Source: Otis tarda (taxonomy: Eukaryota; Chordata; Aves; Otidiformes; Otididae). From it: a stretch of 64,000 bases of DNA. Position 1 is the stretch's first letter; each line of letters starts with the position of its first letter. The translations under genes were made by a program, and so were the position numbers. Location: positions 63,193,001-63,257,000 of the forward strand of contig CM048552.1 of the NCBI GenBank assembly GCA_026413225.1. The letters are read 5' to 3'. The notes below the pieces were generated by a model. That model did not search any database, had not been told where the DNA came from, and saw only the letters and a list, made by a program, of their open reading frames with translations. This document shows, one piece after another, positions 25,945 through 41,000 of this stretch.

Positions 25945-26037
25945 TCACTCAGCCAGCATTCGCAGGTGTCGCTCATGCAGAAGCAATTTGATCTCTCTCA
26001 CTATTAATGGTGAAATGAACAGGACTGTTGAGCTTGT
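25945..26037 (-). CDS. SLC37A3: SLC37A3 coding exon 14 (terminal)
   Basis: Residues 472-501 and TGA stop: TSSTVLFISPLIVREIKLLL then a basic cytoplasmic tail ending MLAE (human ends ILRE). Acceptor TTTTCACAG. Confidence 0.95.
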   Translation of the reverse strand, partial: TSSTVLFISPLIVREIKLLLHERHLRMLAE

Positions 26038-29000
26038 CTGTGAAAAGAAGCATATCCAGGACAATTAGCACAAAGTAACCATAGCTGCAGCCATCCTGTG
26101 CTCCAGTGTGCATTCAGAGCCTCCCCAGAAAGATACAGGCTAAGAGAAGCAACAACAAAGTGGCACAGCAGATGGAAGGACTGAGTGGGCAGGAAAGCTC
26201 GTACAATTTCAGCTGTCACGATCTTCTCTTCATAAAGAAGATGAGCTCTTCACCTGCTTAATGGCCTTCCTCCTGGCCACTTCTACTGCTTATGAAAGTG
26301 GCCTTTTCCCTTGCCAGCACAGATGTAAAAACAATTCCTGGCACCTCCGGCAGGGAAGAACGGGTGAATTGTACAGCATTCACCACTGTGGCAATGCTGA
26401 GGAGATCAGGGCCTGAATGGTCTTCTCCCTCAGTGGTATACCAGGGCAAAGCATTTTCATTTTAGTTTCAAGATCCTCATCACTCCTTCCACTAATCCTC
26501 ATGGGCTAACAAACAAGAAGCTTAACTTCAGCTCCCTGAAAATATTAAGAACTACGTATCATGGAGTGGAAGGAGGAAAAAGTCCTGCATTGGAAGTCAG
26601 TCAGGTGGTATGAGCCTTAGGAAATACATACAGGTATTTTAAGGAAAATATTTTTGTGCCTCTGACACAATCTCAGTTCCTGTTGGCCAATGTGACTTTA
26701 AAGGATCCAAAATTAATCCAGTTGATTTAGACAACCCGAGGCCAAGGCACACCACAGACCACTTTGAGAATGGCATCAGAGTTCGCAGCTGCTATAGAAA
26801 CAGATCGCATGTCTAAGTCACAATTTTCAGGTTCTCACAAAACCTTTCTATTGCAAATTGAACTTTGAAACAGAATTTTTAAAAAGGAGATTTCTTACCA
26901 TTAGAATAAAGAAATAGAAGACCCACATCCATCCCAGGTTCTCCTGGATCAAAGACACTAGATACTAAAAAGAAAGAGGAAAAAAAAAAAAATTCAAACT
27001 GTGAAGATAAGCATGACTTTCAGGCATCACTCTTTAATTTTCTAGAATTTTAGGGCTGTTCACACTCCATACAGAGCTGCTCACAAAACCTTCCAGCTGA
27101 TCTTTTCCTGTCAGAAGAGATGACTCAGGACAGCAGCCTTTCTGTATAAAACCCACCGCCTCAGCAAAGCGGAGATACCATCCTGAAGCTTTACAGTAAC
27201 TCCTAGCAGCATAAAGACAGAACAAAACTACAGTTTCAAAGGGTGACAAATTGACTCTGCTGAATACAAGGTTTTTGCACAGAACACTGGGCTGTAAGTG
27301 GATGTAAGTACTCTCAGAAGAACTAAAAGCTCTAGAATGGCTTCTAAATTACACAGGACGAATTTTCAAGAGCTGTGCAACCACTAACTACTTAACCCTT
27401 CATTGCAGGCAAGACACTTGAGACTACAGTCTGTTCTGAACTGCATCCCAGTTCAATAGGACTACACGGGCTACAAAAGAAAATGTATTCCCTATTCGCA
27501 CATTTATATTCGGATGCTGTACAAGGGCCTCCCTTCTTCAGTACTGGGTGTATTAGCACAAAACTGGATCTGAATTTCTAACATGTTCATTGTGCATTTG
27601 CTGTTATTCACACACCCCCAGAATGACATCATGGTTGCCTCTGTGGAAATAAATGCCATGTTAGAATGGGAGGCAGGTGGAATTTTTCAGAAATAAAGAC
27701 TGAATTTTTATGATGACGTAAGTTTGAATGGTATGTGTGGGGGAAGACAGAAACACTGTAGACAATGCAAGAAGAACATTGAGTGAAACAGTACACTTTA
27801 AGATATCCACAAAATACTTGTAATTTTTCATGTTTAATAGAGCTAAGTGGCATCTTTCCTACGAAACAGAGACTGAATGATTGTATTTATCAGGCAATCA
27901 ATGGCAAGTACAAACCCAAATCTCTTTCCAGAAAATAAACTTTTATGCCTTGCCTGCATCCTTGGTATTTTACCAGCACTAGAGGATGTCTGGAATAGAA
28001 CTGGCTCCAATCTTTCTACTAAATCCTCCCCTCCCCAAAGCAACACTGTGTTCTTCCACATAGTTAACGCTTGTATTTGAGAAGAAAAAATGTCCCCAGT
28101 GGGCACACTGTCAGCTTCCTTTTCGGCAACAGTCTAGTCTTCAGACCTCTGGCAACATACTGTAAGGACTATCAAAGCAAGTGGTGCTGGATTTACAAGG
28201 TGTAAAAGACATCCATAGATAAAAGGGGGAACCACGAATAAGAGCAAACGTTAAATTACTTTATAAACACTTCAACATTCATAATAGGTATTCTAATTTT
28301 ACTCTGTTATACAGGTAAACTTTTCTGTAAGCAAAGGTTTTGCTATTACCTTTGAACAAAAGAATCCCAAACAAATTTCAAAATATTTTATTTTCACTCT
28401 TTGTGAAGCTGACCTTTACTTGCTTTATGGAGTTGAGGATATGGAAGTCTCTAAAATCCATTTGAATTATGAAAGTGTCATAACATTAGCACTAAAAATA
28501 CTTAATTTAGTTCTTAATTAAATTGCTTCCACTGGAAGCTTAAAACATATATGTTCCCTTGGTTGTTTCTTAAATATTTTTTTAAAAAAAAACAGCCTTC
28601 TCTTTCTGTCTCTCTCCATACAGCTTTGCATTGAGGAATGAGCTAACATCTTTAACCACAGCAGACTCTTTGCCTCCTTCCCCAGACCTTTATTTTCCTT
28701 TGGTAGCCTCACCTGGCCCACTGCAGCACCAATACTGCCAGTTCCATCCACAATTCCCGTGACTGTCGCCAGAGCCTCGCTGCTGCCTTTCACCAGATCC
28801 TGACGCCCCAGGTCAGCAGAAATTGCAGAACTGATCATGTTAGAAGGGCCTCCGATGAAAAAACCTGGAAGTGCCAAGAAAACAGCCTTGGTGCAAAACA
28901 AGCACGAGGATAGATTCTCATCAGAACATCTTCAGATTTTTCTACCATGCAAAGCTCAGGGAAATGATTAAGTCTAGGGACAGTAATCAGTCTAACTGTA

Positions 29001-32000
29001 GGTAGAAATGTACCCTCACAGCTGAAGCATACGGTCACGGCACACCTTGCGTACCTGGAGTACGCACACAGAAACTGCCAACAAGCACATTTTCATCCAA
29101 GAGTAAGAACGAGGTAATTAGCTGTGGCACACTCTGTGAGAAGAGTCAGGACACACCAAACTGAATACAAAAAGCTACTTTTGAACAGCATGCATATACA
29201 AACCCTCAACACGAAGCAGATTTTGACACGTTTCTACTTTGGAGCAGTGTACCCTCATGCTACTGCCTCAGTCTCCAGGGACTGGTGAGGAAGATGGAAG
29301 CAGGGGGAAAAAATGCAACAGGATAGAGAGCTCTGAAGTAGGAGTGTTTGAATAGAAAGGCTCTATTCATGCAGGCTAATCTTAATTCCATAACACAGCA
29401 TAGCATGTCTGGTAGCACACAAAGCTTATGATCTCTCACAGTACACAGAGCATGTGGGGCTCTGAAAAACACTCTCAAATTTGAGCTGCAGCTCATGACT
29501 TTGCCATATATACACTTCCTCAGATACCAGATCACTGCTAGGTATTTTGGCCTAAATCCATCCTCATCATACTGAGCCAAGGCAGTTCAGTTCCAAGCCA
29601 TTATTCCATATAGTCTGTATTCTATACCTCCCTCTGTAAGGCGGTTTTTCCTACAGCTGTATTCCAAAAGTAACAGAAACTGGGCCCCAGCTTTTACTCT
29701 TTCTGCAAAATCAGCAGAGATGGCAGTACACACAAATGTGTTACCACCACCTGAGACTGGTGTTACTGATTTTTCTGCAGCATAGATATATGTCTACTAG
29801 CATAACAGTGGCATTTAATAAGATACCTGTAATTGTCATGATGACAGCATTGATAGGTTTGCTGTTCGGAGAACCTGCAACAGAAAGACCAGATGAGTGT
29901 ACATAAAACAAACGAACTTGAGAAGATCACTTATTTAAGATCAGAAAGAAGCAAGAAAACATCCAGTTTGAACTGCCTGCTCAATTAGCTACAAAGTGAC
30001 AACAATAACTTCTATTTGGATAGAGACTTCTACAGAGATTAGTCTTACTGCAAAGGCATTTAGAGACTAAAGACCCAGAAGCTTCCTGACAGCACTTTAC
30101 AGTAGAAAAGTCACCTTTGCCGTTAAAATTTTGGGCCCTGTTTCAATATCAGGTTTGCCTGGCTCTGAGTTACAGCTCTTGTTATGACTCTTTCTATGAC
30201 ACAGCGCTTGCATTTACCCTCCTTGAAAGCCCATTTGAATAGTAAGAGAATCTTCCCTCTGTCCCTCTGGAAAAGTTAGACAACTCAGTCTCTCCCACTA
30301 TGAAGTATCTAGCACTTGAATCACTCTTCCACTTGTTCTGAATTTTCCAAAATATTTTTTAAAATACAGAGATTAGATCTGGAGGTAGTAATCCAGCAAC
30401 TGCCTAAACAATGCTGCACAATAAAGTAGAAAATGCAAACCCCCATATCCTCACTCCTCCTTACAAAGCCATGCTTGGGTATCTACAGGTTCTGCTTGCC
30501 TTTCCAGGAACAGCATCGTACTGTGTACATGCACCTGGTTTTCCACTACAACCTGTCAGTGCTTTTCAGACACTGTTTTCCCTGACACCTCACTTCCAGG
30601 CATCACCTGAAGAAGCCTACAAAACTCCACCGAACTCCAAACTCAATCCTTGCTATTTAATGATTACACCTTATTGACCTTACTTTGAGACTGTCTGAGT
30701 TAGCCAGCATGCTTCTGAAAGACACATTTGTCTGTTCGTGTCCAGCTCTGGCAGGGATTTCTGTCCACAGATCTCAAAGTGCTCTGTAAAGCCAGTCTGT
30801 ATCACCACCCCATTTTGGAGGAAGACACAGAGAAGCGGAACGACATCCCAGAGAGTTAAAGCACTCTGGTGCCACAGGACACTGTGTCTGAAGACATAAA
30901 ACCGTTAGCCTTAGAAGAGCTTCACAGATGTTTCATAGAAATGAGATCTGCCTGTCTTATACTCAGTTTTCCTGACCGACTCCTTTCAAGAACCAATCAC
31001 TGAGATGTATATCTATTATAAAAGAGGCAGAAACTCTTCAATTTCACTACTTACAGAAGCGTAAGTGGTGAAGTCTAAGAGCTTCTGTCTCTTTGTAGTG
31101 TATATATACTCCAGCAAAGATCTGTCCCCAGATTCTCTTTCCTCTTACTACAGGGATGCACCTGAGACTTTCCTGCTCAGTTGTGGTGTTGATACAACAA
31201 CAAAGCCAAAAATCTCACTGATACTGGAGAAGGATCAACACCATAACACACCAGTACAGGGAAATCCAACCCCTCAGATAATTCTTTTCCACCTCATTAA
31301 CCAGAGAACAGATTTCTTTCTGTGCAGTGCCACACTTAAGGCAAAACAGACCAAAAGGCATCATCCTGATTCAGAAGCATTTTCAAGACTAGAAAACATA
31401 ATTAGAGCTGTGCTCTAGTTCTCTCTAAGAAGTACCAAATGAACCTCTTATCACTGTGCAGCAAAAGCATACTCACGGCTGTATCCAAAAAGAGAGCCTA
31501 CAGCAAAGAGCAGGCTAATTGCTAACACTGGGGCTCGCTTCTGTAGCACATCAGAAATTAAGCCCTGGATAGTACCACCTGCAAAAAAAACCAAAACAAA
31601 ACCAAAAAACAAATCATCAGGCTCAGGATGCTAACACCTTCAACAAAAGTCATTTCACCAAATGCAGTGGCCTCTTGCCTTCTCATCACTATGCATTCTC
31701 TCTAAAATCTTAAAAACTAAGTTTCCTGCCCTTACTGCCTCAGACACAGAGACAACAGTAAAGTTAAGTGGCTCAGAGAGAGCAGGGAAAACTACTTATA
31801 CTGCTTTCCCAGGAATTTATTACTTCTTTCTTTCTGGCATGCAACCAGCCAATGCTCCTGCTTTCCTTTTCCTTCCCCTATAGCACCATCAGAGCTCTAG
31901 GATCACCACAACTCTGGATGTAAGCAAGCTTAACATTGTGGTTGGTTTCTTTAACAGCAAGTGCAGGAAAAGGCAGTTCTTTTTCACAGGGAAAGCATTA

Positions 32001-35000
32001 GCACACAGGGGCCTCACATTCCCTGCTGCCTCATGTACTTAGGGTAGGGGCAACTATTTGCAACAAATGCTGATAAAAATCACCTTATGTATCATTGCAA
32101 CCTCTGTAGGAACTGCTCTGCTGGTAAAAACCAGAACATTGAGAAAGCCTAACATAGAAAAAGCCACAGAGGCAAAAAAACTGACCCTGAACAGACCAAA
32201 ACAAGGATGTCTATTCTCGGAAAGCTAACTGGACAAGGTAATAAAGCAAGAAACTGAGCACAGGAGAGTAGAAGTCTAAACACAGGTACAATATGTTCTT
32301 TATTCTGGAGGAACAGGGTCAGATTTTGCAGTCAGCAGAAACAAGTGCAATTACATTTTATTTCTGAACATAACACAGTTGTGCCTGCTCTGCTGAAATC
32401 TGCACCAGGTCTGCTCTTAAAAATACAGGACAGAAGGGACAGTACAGAACCCAGTAGGTCCAGATCTAAACTCTCCCTCAAGGGTCCCTGTCAGAACCCA
32501 AGTAGCAAGCAGCAGGGACACCATTTTGTACACAGCACTTTTCAAGAAATCCTAGTGAATAAAGAAAAATGCCTGCTGGGAGTAATGTCCAAGAATATGA
32601 CAGCGCCCTTTAATTTATATGTAAACTCTTTAGGGTGCTCACATAATCCGTGTTTTGGAAAAAACGGCCAAGCAGCAACATACATAACTAGACTTCTCAT
32701 ATATTCAGCAAACAGCTAGATCCCACTAAATACGGCTGCTCTGAGCTGCATTCACTGTCTTTCATTTTCAAGTGCTAGCAAGGCAACTGCAGGAAGATGT
32801 CACTCACTTGCTCACTCACCTATGATTCCTCCCACATCATACCAAATTGAGAGCTGGTCAGCTTCTGCTTCTTTCCATCCAAAGTTGTTGCTGAGGTAGA
32901 AGGGCAGCCAGAAGAAGAAGGAGTAATTCACTAGTTTCAAGCAGGCATAGGCCAAAGAGTACTGGAACACAGAGAGAGCCAGCAAGCAATTAGGACTTGA
33001 GAAATACAAACAGCATTTCTGCTTCTTCCCATAAAGCTCTACATCCAGCTAAAGCTTTCAGGGAGAAGTGCTTCTGCATTTCACATAAGAAGGCAGCATC
33101 ATGAAAGCTTAATGCTGAACATCAAAGAGAACCCAGGAATACAAAAATCACTGTCAAGAAGGTTATTTTCTTTTCACTGAATGCAACGGGTTAAAACACT
33201 TTCAGTGTAATCTTGAGAGGAAATGACACCAGGCTTCAAAAAAATGAAGGAAATTTAGTTCACCTTCTGAACAGAAGGGAGCCAACCATGTGACATGAAA
33301 CAAGCTTGAGACTTAAGTCATCTGTGCATCATGCTGAGAAAAGTTATGTGCAGTAGCTCCTCTGTGCTATCTTTTGCTGCTCAGAAGGCTCCTCTGCTTA
33401 CAGCACCAGAAGAGAAAGCTTTGTTCATGATCCCCAGGCAGGTATTCCAGGACACAAGATTAAAGGTCTGGCCAAAGCTAAGCACATACTTCCAAACCCA
33501 AGAGCTGAGACAATCTTCTGCTTTTGGCTGCTGGGCTCAAGTTCTCCTTAGCTAGCAGGAGATCTCCTCCTTTAGAGCTTTCACATGTGTGGCAAAGATT
33601 TGTTCTCTGGGATTGCTGGCCCAGCATGCAGAGGGACAAGGCACGCTATTTCAGTAAGGCCTCCTGATAAACAGTGACACGGTAGTTCAAGGAACCCATA
33701 TTTGAAGAGGTAAACAAGGATGAAGGCAGAAAAAACAACCTGTTAGAATCACAGCTTTTGAGACTGTATGGATATGGACATACTTGTCCTTGAATTTCAA
33801 AAAGAAGATCTTTTTACATATTAAACTCCACTAAATCATCTCTTCTGAATGTATATTAATAGATACATCCTTTTTAGCTGTGTTATTAATACTTTTTCAC
33901 TCTTACAGGACACAAACTAATCTCCACCATATATGTAAGACACAAGGATGTTTGGTAGAGTTCTCATGCCTCTGTGTGTGAAAAGTGCACTGTACAAAGC
34001 AATATTTATTCCAACATGCTTAGAAACTGTCTACCAGGTTGTCTGAGTGATTAAACGCTGAATGTATAAAGGCTCAGGGGAAAGCTGTCTGTGCCAAAAC
34101 ACTTCCACCATATCACTCAGCAGGAAAAGAGAGGAACTAAAGAAAAGAATATGTCAAATACAGTCTTTGTAGAATCTTGACAAGGCTTCAGAGGTTCTCT
34201 CGGTGATCTGACAGTGTCCTGGTTTGTTTGGGCACTGATCTGACATCAGATAAAACTCAGACTCCAAGGTGTTCATGTTGCTGGGTTAACGCACAGAACA
34301 CATCCTCAAAATTCCACATACAGAAACAGCAACATCAGTTGTACAGGACCTCCTTATGTTCTGGGCAGTGAAAAAAAGTCACGCCAACTGAGGCAGCCTC
34401 CACCACTAAGAAATTTTGCCTGAAGATTCTTTGTACATCAGCCCATTCTTAGTATCACCAAAACTGAGACAGAGATTATACAGCATCCAGTCATATTAGG
34501 AAAGACCTGAAGATGGGTATGTTTTCTTTTGCCATTCTTCAGTCGAGGTCTTAACAATAGAACTGTACTTACAATCCACCCATCTCTTCTAGATTTTGTG
34601 TTGCTTTAATCAAAACAACCAACCACTTTACTCATTAAGGGTCTCTGATAACACTGTCCACTCAGTAGATCTGCCTCACTATCAAATCCAGACAGTTTAC
34701 ACTGTATTACTGAGCCAGCCATCCTGCCCCCTTTCTTGTAGTGGTTCTAGCATTCAGGGGGCGCACAGCCTGCTGACACAGAAAGTTAACATTGTTTTTT
34801 AATGGCAGGTTCATTTTTCAGCTGAACCAAATCCATGAACTGGGCAAAACTGCTGATGCAGAAGTGTAAGTTCTCACACAAAGGACAGGATGAGGATATG
34901 TGGAAACTGCATCACCAGGCCTCACTTCCAGTTGTTTATTTAAAAAACTGCCTACTTTGCCACGTGTTACATCATGCTGATTAAGGTTTGTCAGGCCAGC

Positions 35001-38000
35001 TATCTGCTTTAAAGCAACTAAAAAGCAAAAAATCAAACCCCAATATCAGTGTCACAGAGTTCTGTGTGATGTTCAGCTGGCATAGGTGACATAAGAAGTC
35101 AAATGTCACCAACTACAACACGTGGTCAACATATTAACAGTGATGTCAACAAATGCTGACAACACAAAGAGTCAGCTTTATGTTGAACAACATAAGAAGT
35201 CAGGTCTCACTCAAGAATCTGCGTGTAGTATTACTCACCAGTACTACACCGGGAAGGCAACAAGCCTGGAAAAAGCCAATGGCCTTTGGCTGGTTATCAG
35301 TGTCAGTTGCTTGAATAGAGTAATTCTGGTCATCATCATCCGCATCATCATCGCCCATTAAAGGTCTGTTGGCATCTTCCTCCACAATGCCGTCTTCATC
35401 CGCTCCAAGCTCAGGGAGGCCTAAGTTTTACAAGGGATATGCAACAGGAAAAACGGACCACAGCCTGCTCACCCTCTCCCCACTCTAAAGCTATGCTCGC
35501 TTCTTTTAAGCAATTCTCCCTTCTAGCAGTTCCCTTGCTCTCCCATACCTCCATCCTCCTTTGGCTTAGAAACTCTTCTAGATGGTGTTCTGCAGTGTCG
35601 CCAGTTTTTACCCTTTGTCTTCTAGCGCTCTTGAAAGTATTCTGTCTGATCCTGGCGCCGGCTTTGTCTGTTCTGAGTGTCTGGCCATTAGTTGGAAGAC
35701 ACAACAAATTAGTGCATTTTTCCCCCCTTATTTAGTGGTTGGGATCCTCGGACCTGGCTCCTGGATACCACTTCCCTTGAGTGTGGAGGCTGAACGTACC
35801 AGCAACTACTCAGACAGCTGCTGCCTGTTAACGCTTCCGCTGGAACGGAAGGCCTAGGAACTGCACTGCACTTTCTGGGCTGCTGAGTGCTCTTACGAGC
35901 ACTCTTTATGGTAGCTTTAGAGCTACCAACTTTATAGCCTTTGCAGGCACCTGGGAAACCTCCTCCATGGCCCTGTCAAAGCCCAAGAGTTCTTTTGTTT
36001 TCCTGTTACGCTTTGGCTTGCCTACGGTCCTTCTCAGAGAAGGATCTTATCCAACTCAAGAGCTATTTAACCAGCTGCAGGAGCCCTGCAGATTAAAAGT
36101 ACTTCCCTTAACTGCACAGTTAAGGCTTGCCATGGTTTTCTCCTACAATAGCCAGTTATCAGTTTGCCTACTGTTTCTTTAAAAAAATACTGATTTTCCA
36201 GGAGAAAAAATAATTAGGCACATCCTAATGGAGATATTAGAGCCAGGCTGTTTTACTCTGCTTTTTAAAATACCCAGACCCTATACACATGATGCACGTG
36301 ACATTTAGTGTCATCTTGGTGAGCAAAGCATTTGCTCCATTAAATACACTAAAGTGCAACCCCTTTTTCTAAGAGCCCTGAGGATACGTGCTGTCAGAAG
36401 GAGCAGTACTTTCAGTACTACATGGAAAGCTGCAGATCTGCTTTCCATGAAGGGACTGAAATGCTACAGCCCTCTTTACTTACCCACTTCTTTCGGTGAT
36501 GTCAGGAGCCCAAAGAAGACAATGACTCCTCCAGCAAACTGTACTGAGGCAGTCACCAGGAAAGCATACTGGAGATAAATAAAAGCTTACTTTTAAAACA
36601 TTTTCAGTCACATAGGCTTCCCTGACTAATGAGGGTTTCTTTATATTCCAGCCTTGTCAGAGAGTAAACACAGCTACAACTCAGACTACATCCACAGAAC
36701 TCGGAAACAAGTGATCTCTGCATCTCCTGAACACACTCAGCTCTATCTAGGCTGAAAGACCACACTGAAACAGCTGTTCAAGTGTGCTGAGGTGACAGCA
36801 GTGACGAAGGAGCTCACCCAACACAACCACAGATCAGCTGTATTGAAGGAAACTGCTCAAAGAAGGGTCAAACACCAAATTCAGACCAGGTTGCTCAGGG
36901 CTTTGTTCAATCAGGTCCTGAAATCTTCCAAAGACAGATCCTCCAGGCTCTGGCCTCTTGTTCCAATGCTTAACTTCATAGTGAAAGAGTTTTCCAAACA
37001 TCCAGTTGGAACCATCCTTGCTTCACTTTATACCCACAGTTTTTTTTAGGTCTCTCACAATACAACCCAGGAAAGAGCCTGTCTCTGGTTTCCCAGCAAC
37101 CTTCTCACAGGCTTTGGAAGGCTGCTATTTGGTACCCTAAGCCTCCTCATTTCCAGAGTGACAAGCTCAGCTCTGTTAGCCTGTTCTCACAGGTCACACA
37201 CTGCAAGACGTGCTGGTTCACTTACATTCCCTGTATTCAACTGCCTGCCTGCCGCATTACAGCAACATAGTGCGTGCCTGGCCTCTTCCCAGCTATAGAA
37301 GCTATGCCTCCATGCCTGTGAGAACCTCACCACTATTCAGCAGCAGTGACTTCAGTTAGGTGAGAACCTGCTCTGAAGAGCATTTCAAGCTACCCAAATC
37401 AGAAGAGGGTATACTATGACAGTAGGGCTCTTCAATAACATCAGTCCCATTTACAGAGAAGTCTCGGGCTCATTTCTCCCAACTTGGAAGGATCAGGAAA
37501 GGAATACCCTTTCTATTCTGCCTACTGCTTGCTACCACAGAATTCAGAAAGATGAAGCTGGACACTCTGAGCCTGTTATCTCTCAGAGACAGGATAAGAA
37601 ACTAGACTCTCCTAGTCCAATCAGACATGCAGTCCTAGCTAGAAGCCAGAAAGCAACACCTACCTCATAGCCGTATTTGAGAACACAGGAGGCAAGGAAC
37701 GCCCCGAGAATATTTCCCACAGACGCACAGGCACTCCAGAGTCCAAACACAAAACCTCTCCTGCAGAAGGGGAAGAAAATTTGAAAAAGGCAATGTGGGG
37801 AGAGGAAACATTAGGACCAAGACAAAGATATAATATTCAAGTGAACTTTAACTTATTCATAAGTTACAGCATTCTCCCAGTCCACTTCAAAGAGACTCAA
37901 AGGTCACTTAAAACAAAAACACAGAATAACTTGGGGGTACCAAATAGATAAGCAGGGAATGTTTCATCCTGAACACCTGTTATAGCAGAGGTGAGCTGGC

Positions 38001-41000
38001 TAGAGCTCATCTATAATAACCCAAAGTGACAGAGTTGAACCTACAATGACTCAGTTTCCATTTGGTCTCTTCAATGGTCAAGACAGAAATAGGTTTTTCC
38101 AGTGGCACGAAAAGTCAAATTCAGCCACTTTGCACTACAGAATTTCTGAAGTTTGAACCTGTGCCTTTAACACATACAATTGTGTTCATACTAGCCCGGG
38201 CTTCAGGGAAAAGAAAAAAAAAAAATTAATAGTAACAAGTATGGCATATTTCATCCCACATAACTTTAATTCTGACCTAACAGTTGGCCTTTTTGGTTTA
38301 AGACTTTCAGCTCAATCTGCTACTCAGCAGGTCAGATAAGTGAGTCACTGAAGGAAACTCAACTTACCCAGCTTTTCCAAACCAATTGCCCATGACAGCA
38401 ACCACACAGGGCCAACCAGTGGACTGCAGCAAGCCGTTCACAACCCAGAGACAGCAGTAGAACCACTTGTTGTAGAAATGCAACCATTCTGTGAGCGTGC
38501 CAAAGAAGAATACCTAGAGAGGATGGGGGGAAAAAAAAATAAACAAAAAAAAAACAACAGAGAAGAAACCCTGAGCTACTGCTAAAATCCAGGCAGGAGT
38601 GGGGTCCTAAAAAAGAAATAACATTTCAGGAAGAAAGTCCCCCGCAATGGCCAGGCCACAGCCATGCCTGGCATTGTTTAAGAAAAAGCTCAGAGCTGAT
38701 AGCACCCTCTGCTGAGCCACCACAGCACTGACTCCTGAGCCCAAACTACTCCAGGAACAAATGTGCCGCCGTAGCACTTCCACTCCAAAAGACTCATATC
38801 TTCCTAAACAGCACAGTTATAACAGGAGAGGAGAAGAAAGAGACAATACTTCCAGTAACAACATCAAAAAACACAGTAGCCTCTTGATCTGCTTTTGTAC
38901 TGACATCTGAATCCACAAGGCTCTATGCAAACACAAAACCATCAGCAGTCATTTATGTTAGCAAAATTTAACATAAATACTACAGCCAGATCTCAAATTT
39001 CTAAGAGCCCTAACCCAAACTAGCCAAAATAAACACACTTTGTGGCACACTGTGCTTGATGCATGTTTGTGGTCACGTGTTTGCAGAATGCAATAGGCCA
39101 CAGTGGGGTTGTAGCCACTGGGTAAATCAAGAGCACTCCACACATTTTACCACTACTTTAATAACCAGAAAACCACAATGAGACAAAACTGATTCACACT
39201 TATCTGCAATGGCTTGAAGCTGAAGAATCCTTTTGTTTTAAGCAGATATTCTTTTATGATACACGCCCTCTCAGCAATTACAAAACAAGTAAATGAGTGC
39301 TTAGTATTGTTAGCACGTCCTTAAGAAGAGAGCAAAGATTGCGTTTAGAAGCAAAAGCCTTGATGACAACATATGTGGGCTGGGAGAACAGTTATAATAC
39401 AAAACAGTCCCAAAGAGACCAAATACAACAATCTTGTACAAAAGCTGTTCATCAAGCCTCCAGACAGTGCCTCAAACTTAGGAATTTCCTTTTGACACAG
39501 CATCCATAAATAGATATTTCAGGAAGAGGCAAGTCATTTCATGTAGCTCTAAGCTTGGGACAATGGAATAAGTGCATCCAGGACAAAGTTTCACACACAG
39601 ACTTTTGAGAGCACTGAGGTACAGCTACAGATCATGGGCAGATTCACAAAGAAACAGAGCCTCTTCTCCCTTAAAGTAAAACTTTATCCAAAAATCCTAA
39701 GAGAGAGATTTCTAAATCACACTAGTATGTTCTGACTTACCACCAGAGCAGAGGAACACATGCCAAAAGACAAAACCCAGCGTAAGTTCAGGCGATCCCC
39801 AACTATGCCACTGACAAAGAGACCCTAAGAACAAAACAGAGCATTAAATAAAGCCACAAGATTTGCACCTGTCATCTGCAAGAACCAAAATGACGTAGAA
39901 GGGTCAAGCTGACTCAAATGACATTGTTATATGAACTTACAATTTGACTCTAACTACTTCTTCTGCCACCAAAGAAACTCTGTTCACTAAATTGTGTTGT
40001 TCATTAATTTTTTTATTTTAAAAAATTTCAGCTGAGAACTCTTGGAGAGCTGGAACTAGCCTTCCATCCACTGGTGACAGGGGTGTGAGAAATTCTGAAG
40101 TGACAGTATTTCTCTTGCATTTGTTAATAAGCATTTTTACATGAGGGACAGGCATGGGCAGAAATAACAGAAATCAAAGGAAAAAAAGTTGCTCCTGAAC
40201 TAAGCTTTTTAACTGCATGAGTACTAGGCAAGTCCAAGAAGATTCTGTTCATTCCCTCCCAATGTGGGTGTAATCATTCCAATAAGATTTAAATCAAAGC
40301 TTAGCAGCTTTTGGTTAGTTTTACTCACCACAGCATAGGAAAACAAGAAGATAGTGTCCAGTGTCCCCAAGAACAGAGTTGCTTCTTCTGCATTTGGAAA
40401 TAAATGGTTGCTGTTCCAGAGCTACAGAGAGAAAATTTTAACAGCTAAACAGGAAGAGGCACAGCTCATTCTACTGTTTTTTGATGGAAACCCCAACTGT
40501 AATGCAGAACAGCATCTGGCCCCAGCAACCTCACATTCCTCCAACACTTTAATTATCTAATCAAGAACAATTCTGGCATTATCTACTGCAGAAAATGTCC
40601 ACTGACACTTTGTTTCACTTCTAAAGGTCAAGCTAGCAAAGCAGAAATAAGAAATGCTCGTTCCAGTTGGATCAAGACAAATGACTGGCAAAACAAACCC
40701 TACTTCTAACAAGCATGCAGCTGTTACACAGCTTCTTACACAGAAATGCTGATGAGCATCTTAATGAATAATACAATAAAGCCATATTCTGTTTTATGTG
40801 CAGCGTCTCTTCCGTACTTATCTTGCTGTCTTCACTAAATGAATAATTCCCTTAAAGTATTTGTGGCAGCAATCATAGTAAGAAATAACAGAACACAAAC
40901 AGAAAAGAAACAACACAAAAGGAACAAGGGCAAGAAATAGACTGGTTGTAAACTATTTACAATGAACTCCAGTCACTAATGTTGTTATTTTTTGTGCTTA

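Noticed and set aside
26004-26219. 71-codon minus frame over the SLC37A3 last exon
   Set aside because: Only the other frame continues exon 13 and gives the conserved FISPLIVREI; this one is a shadow.
34330-34500. Possible further CR1 remnant in SLC37A3 intron 8
   Set aside because: A few words resemble CR1 (such as CCTCCACCACTAAG) but the order of blocks and the terminus cannot be followed.
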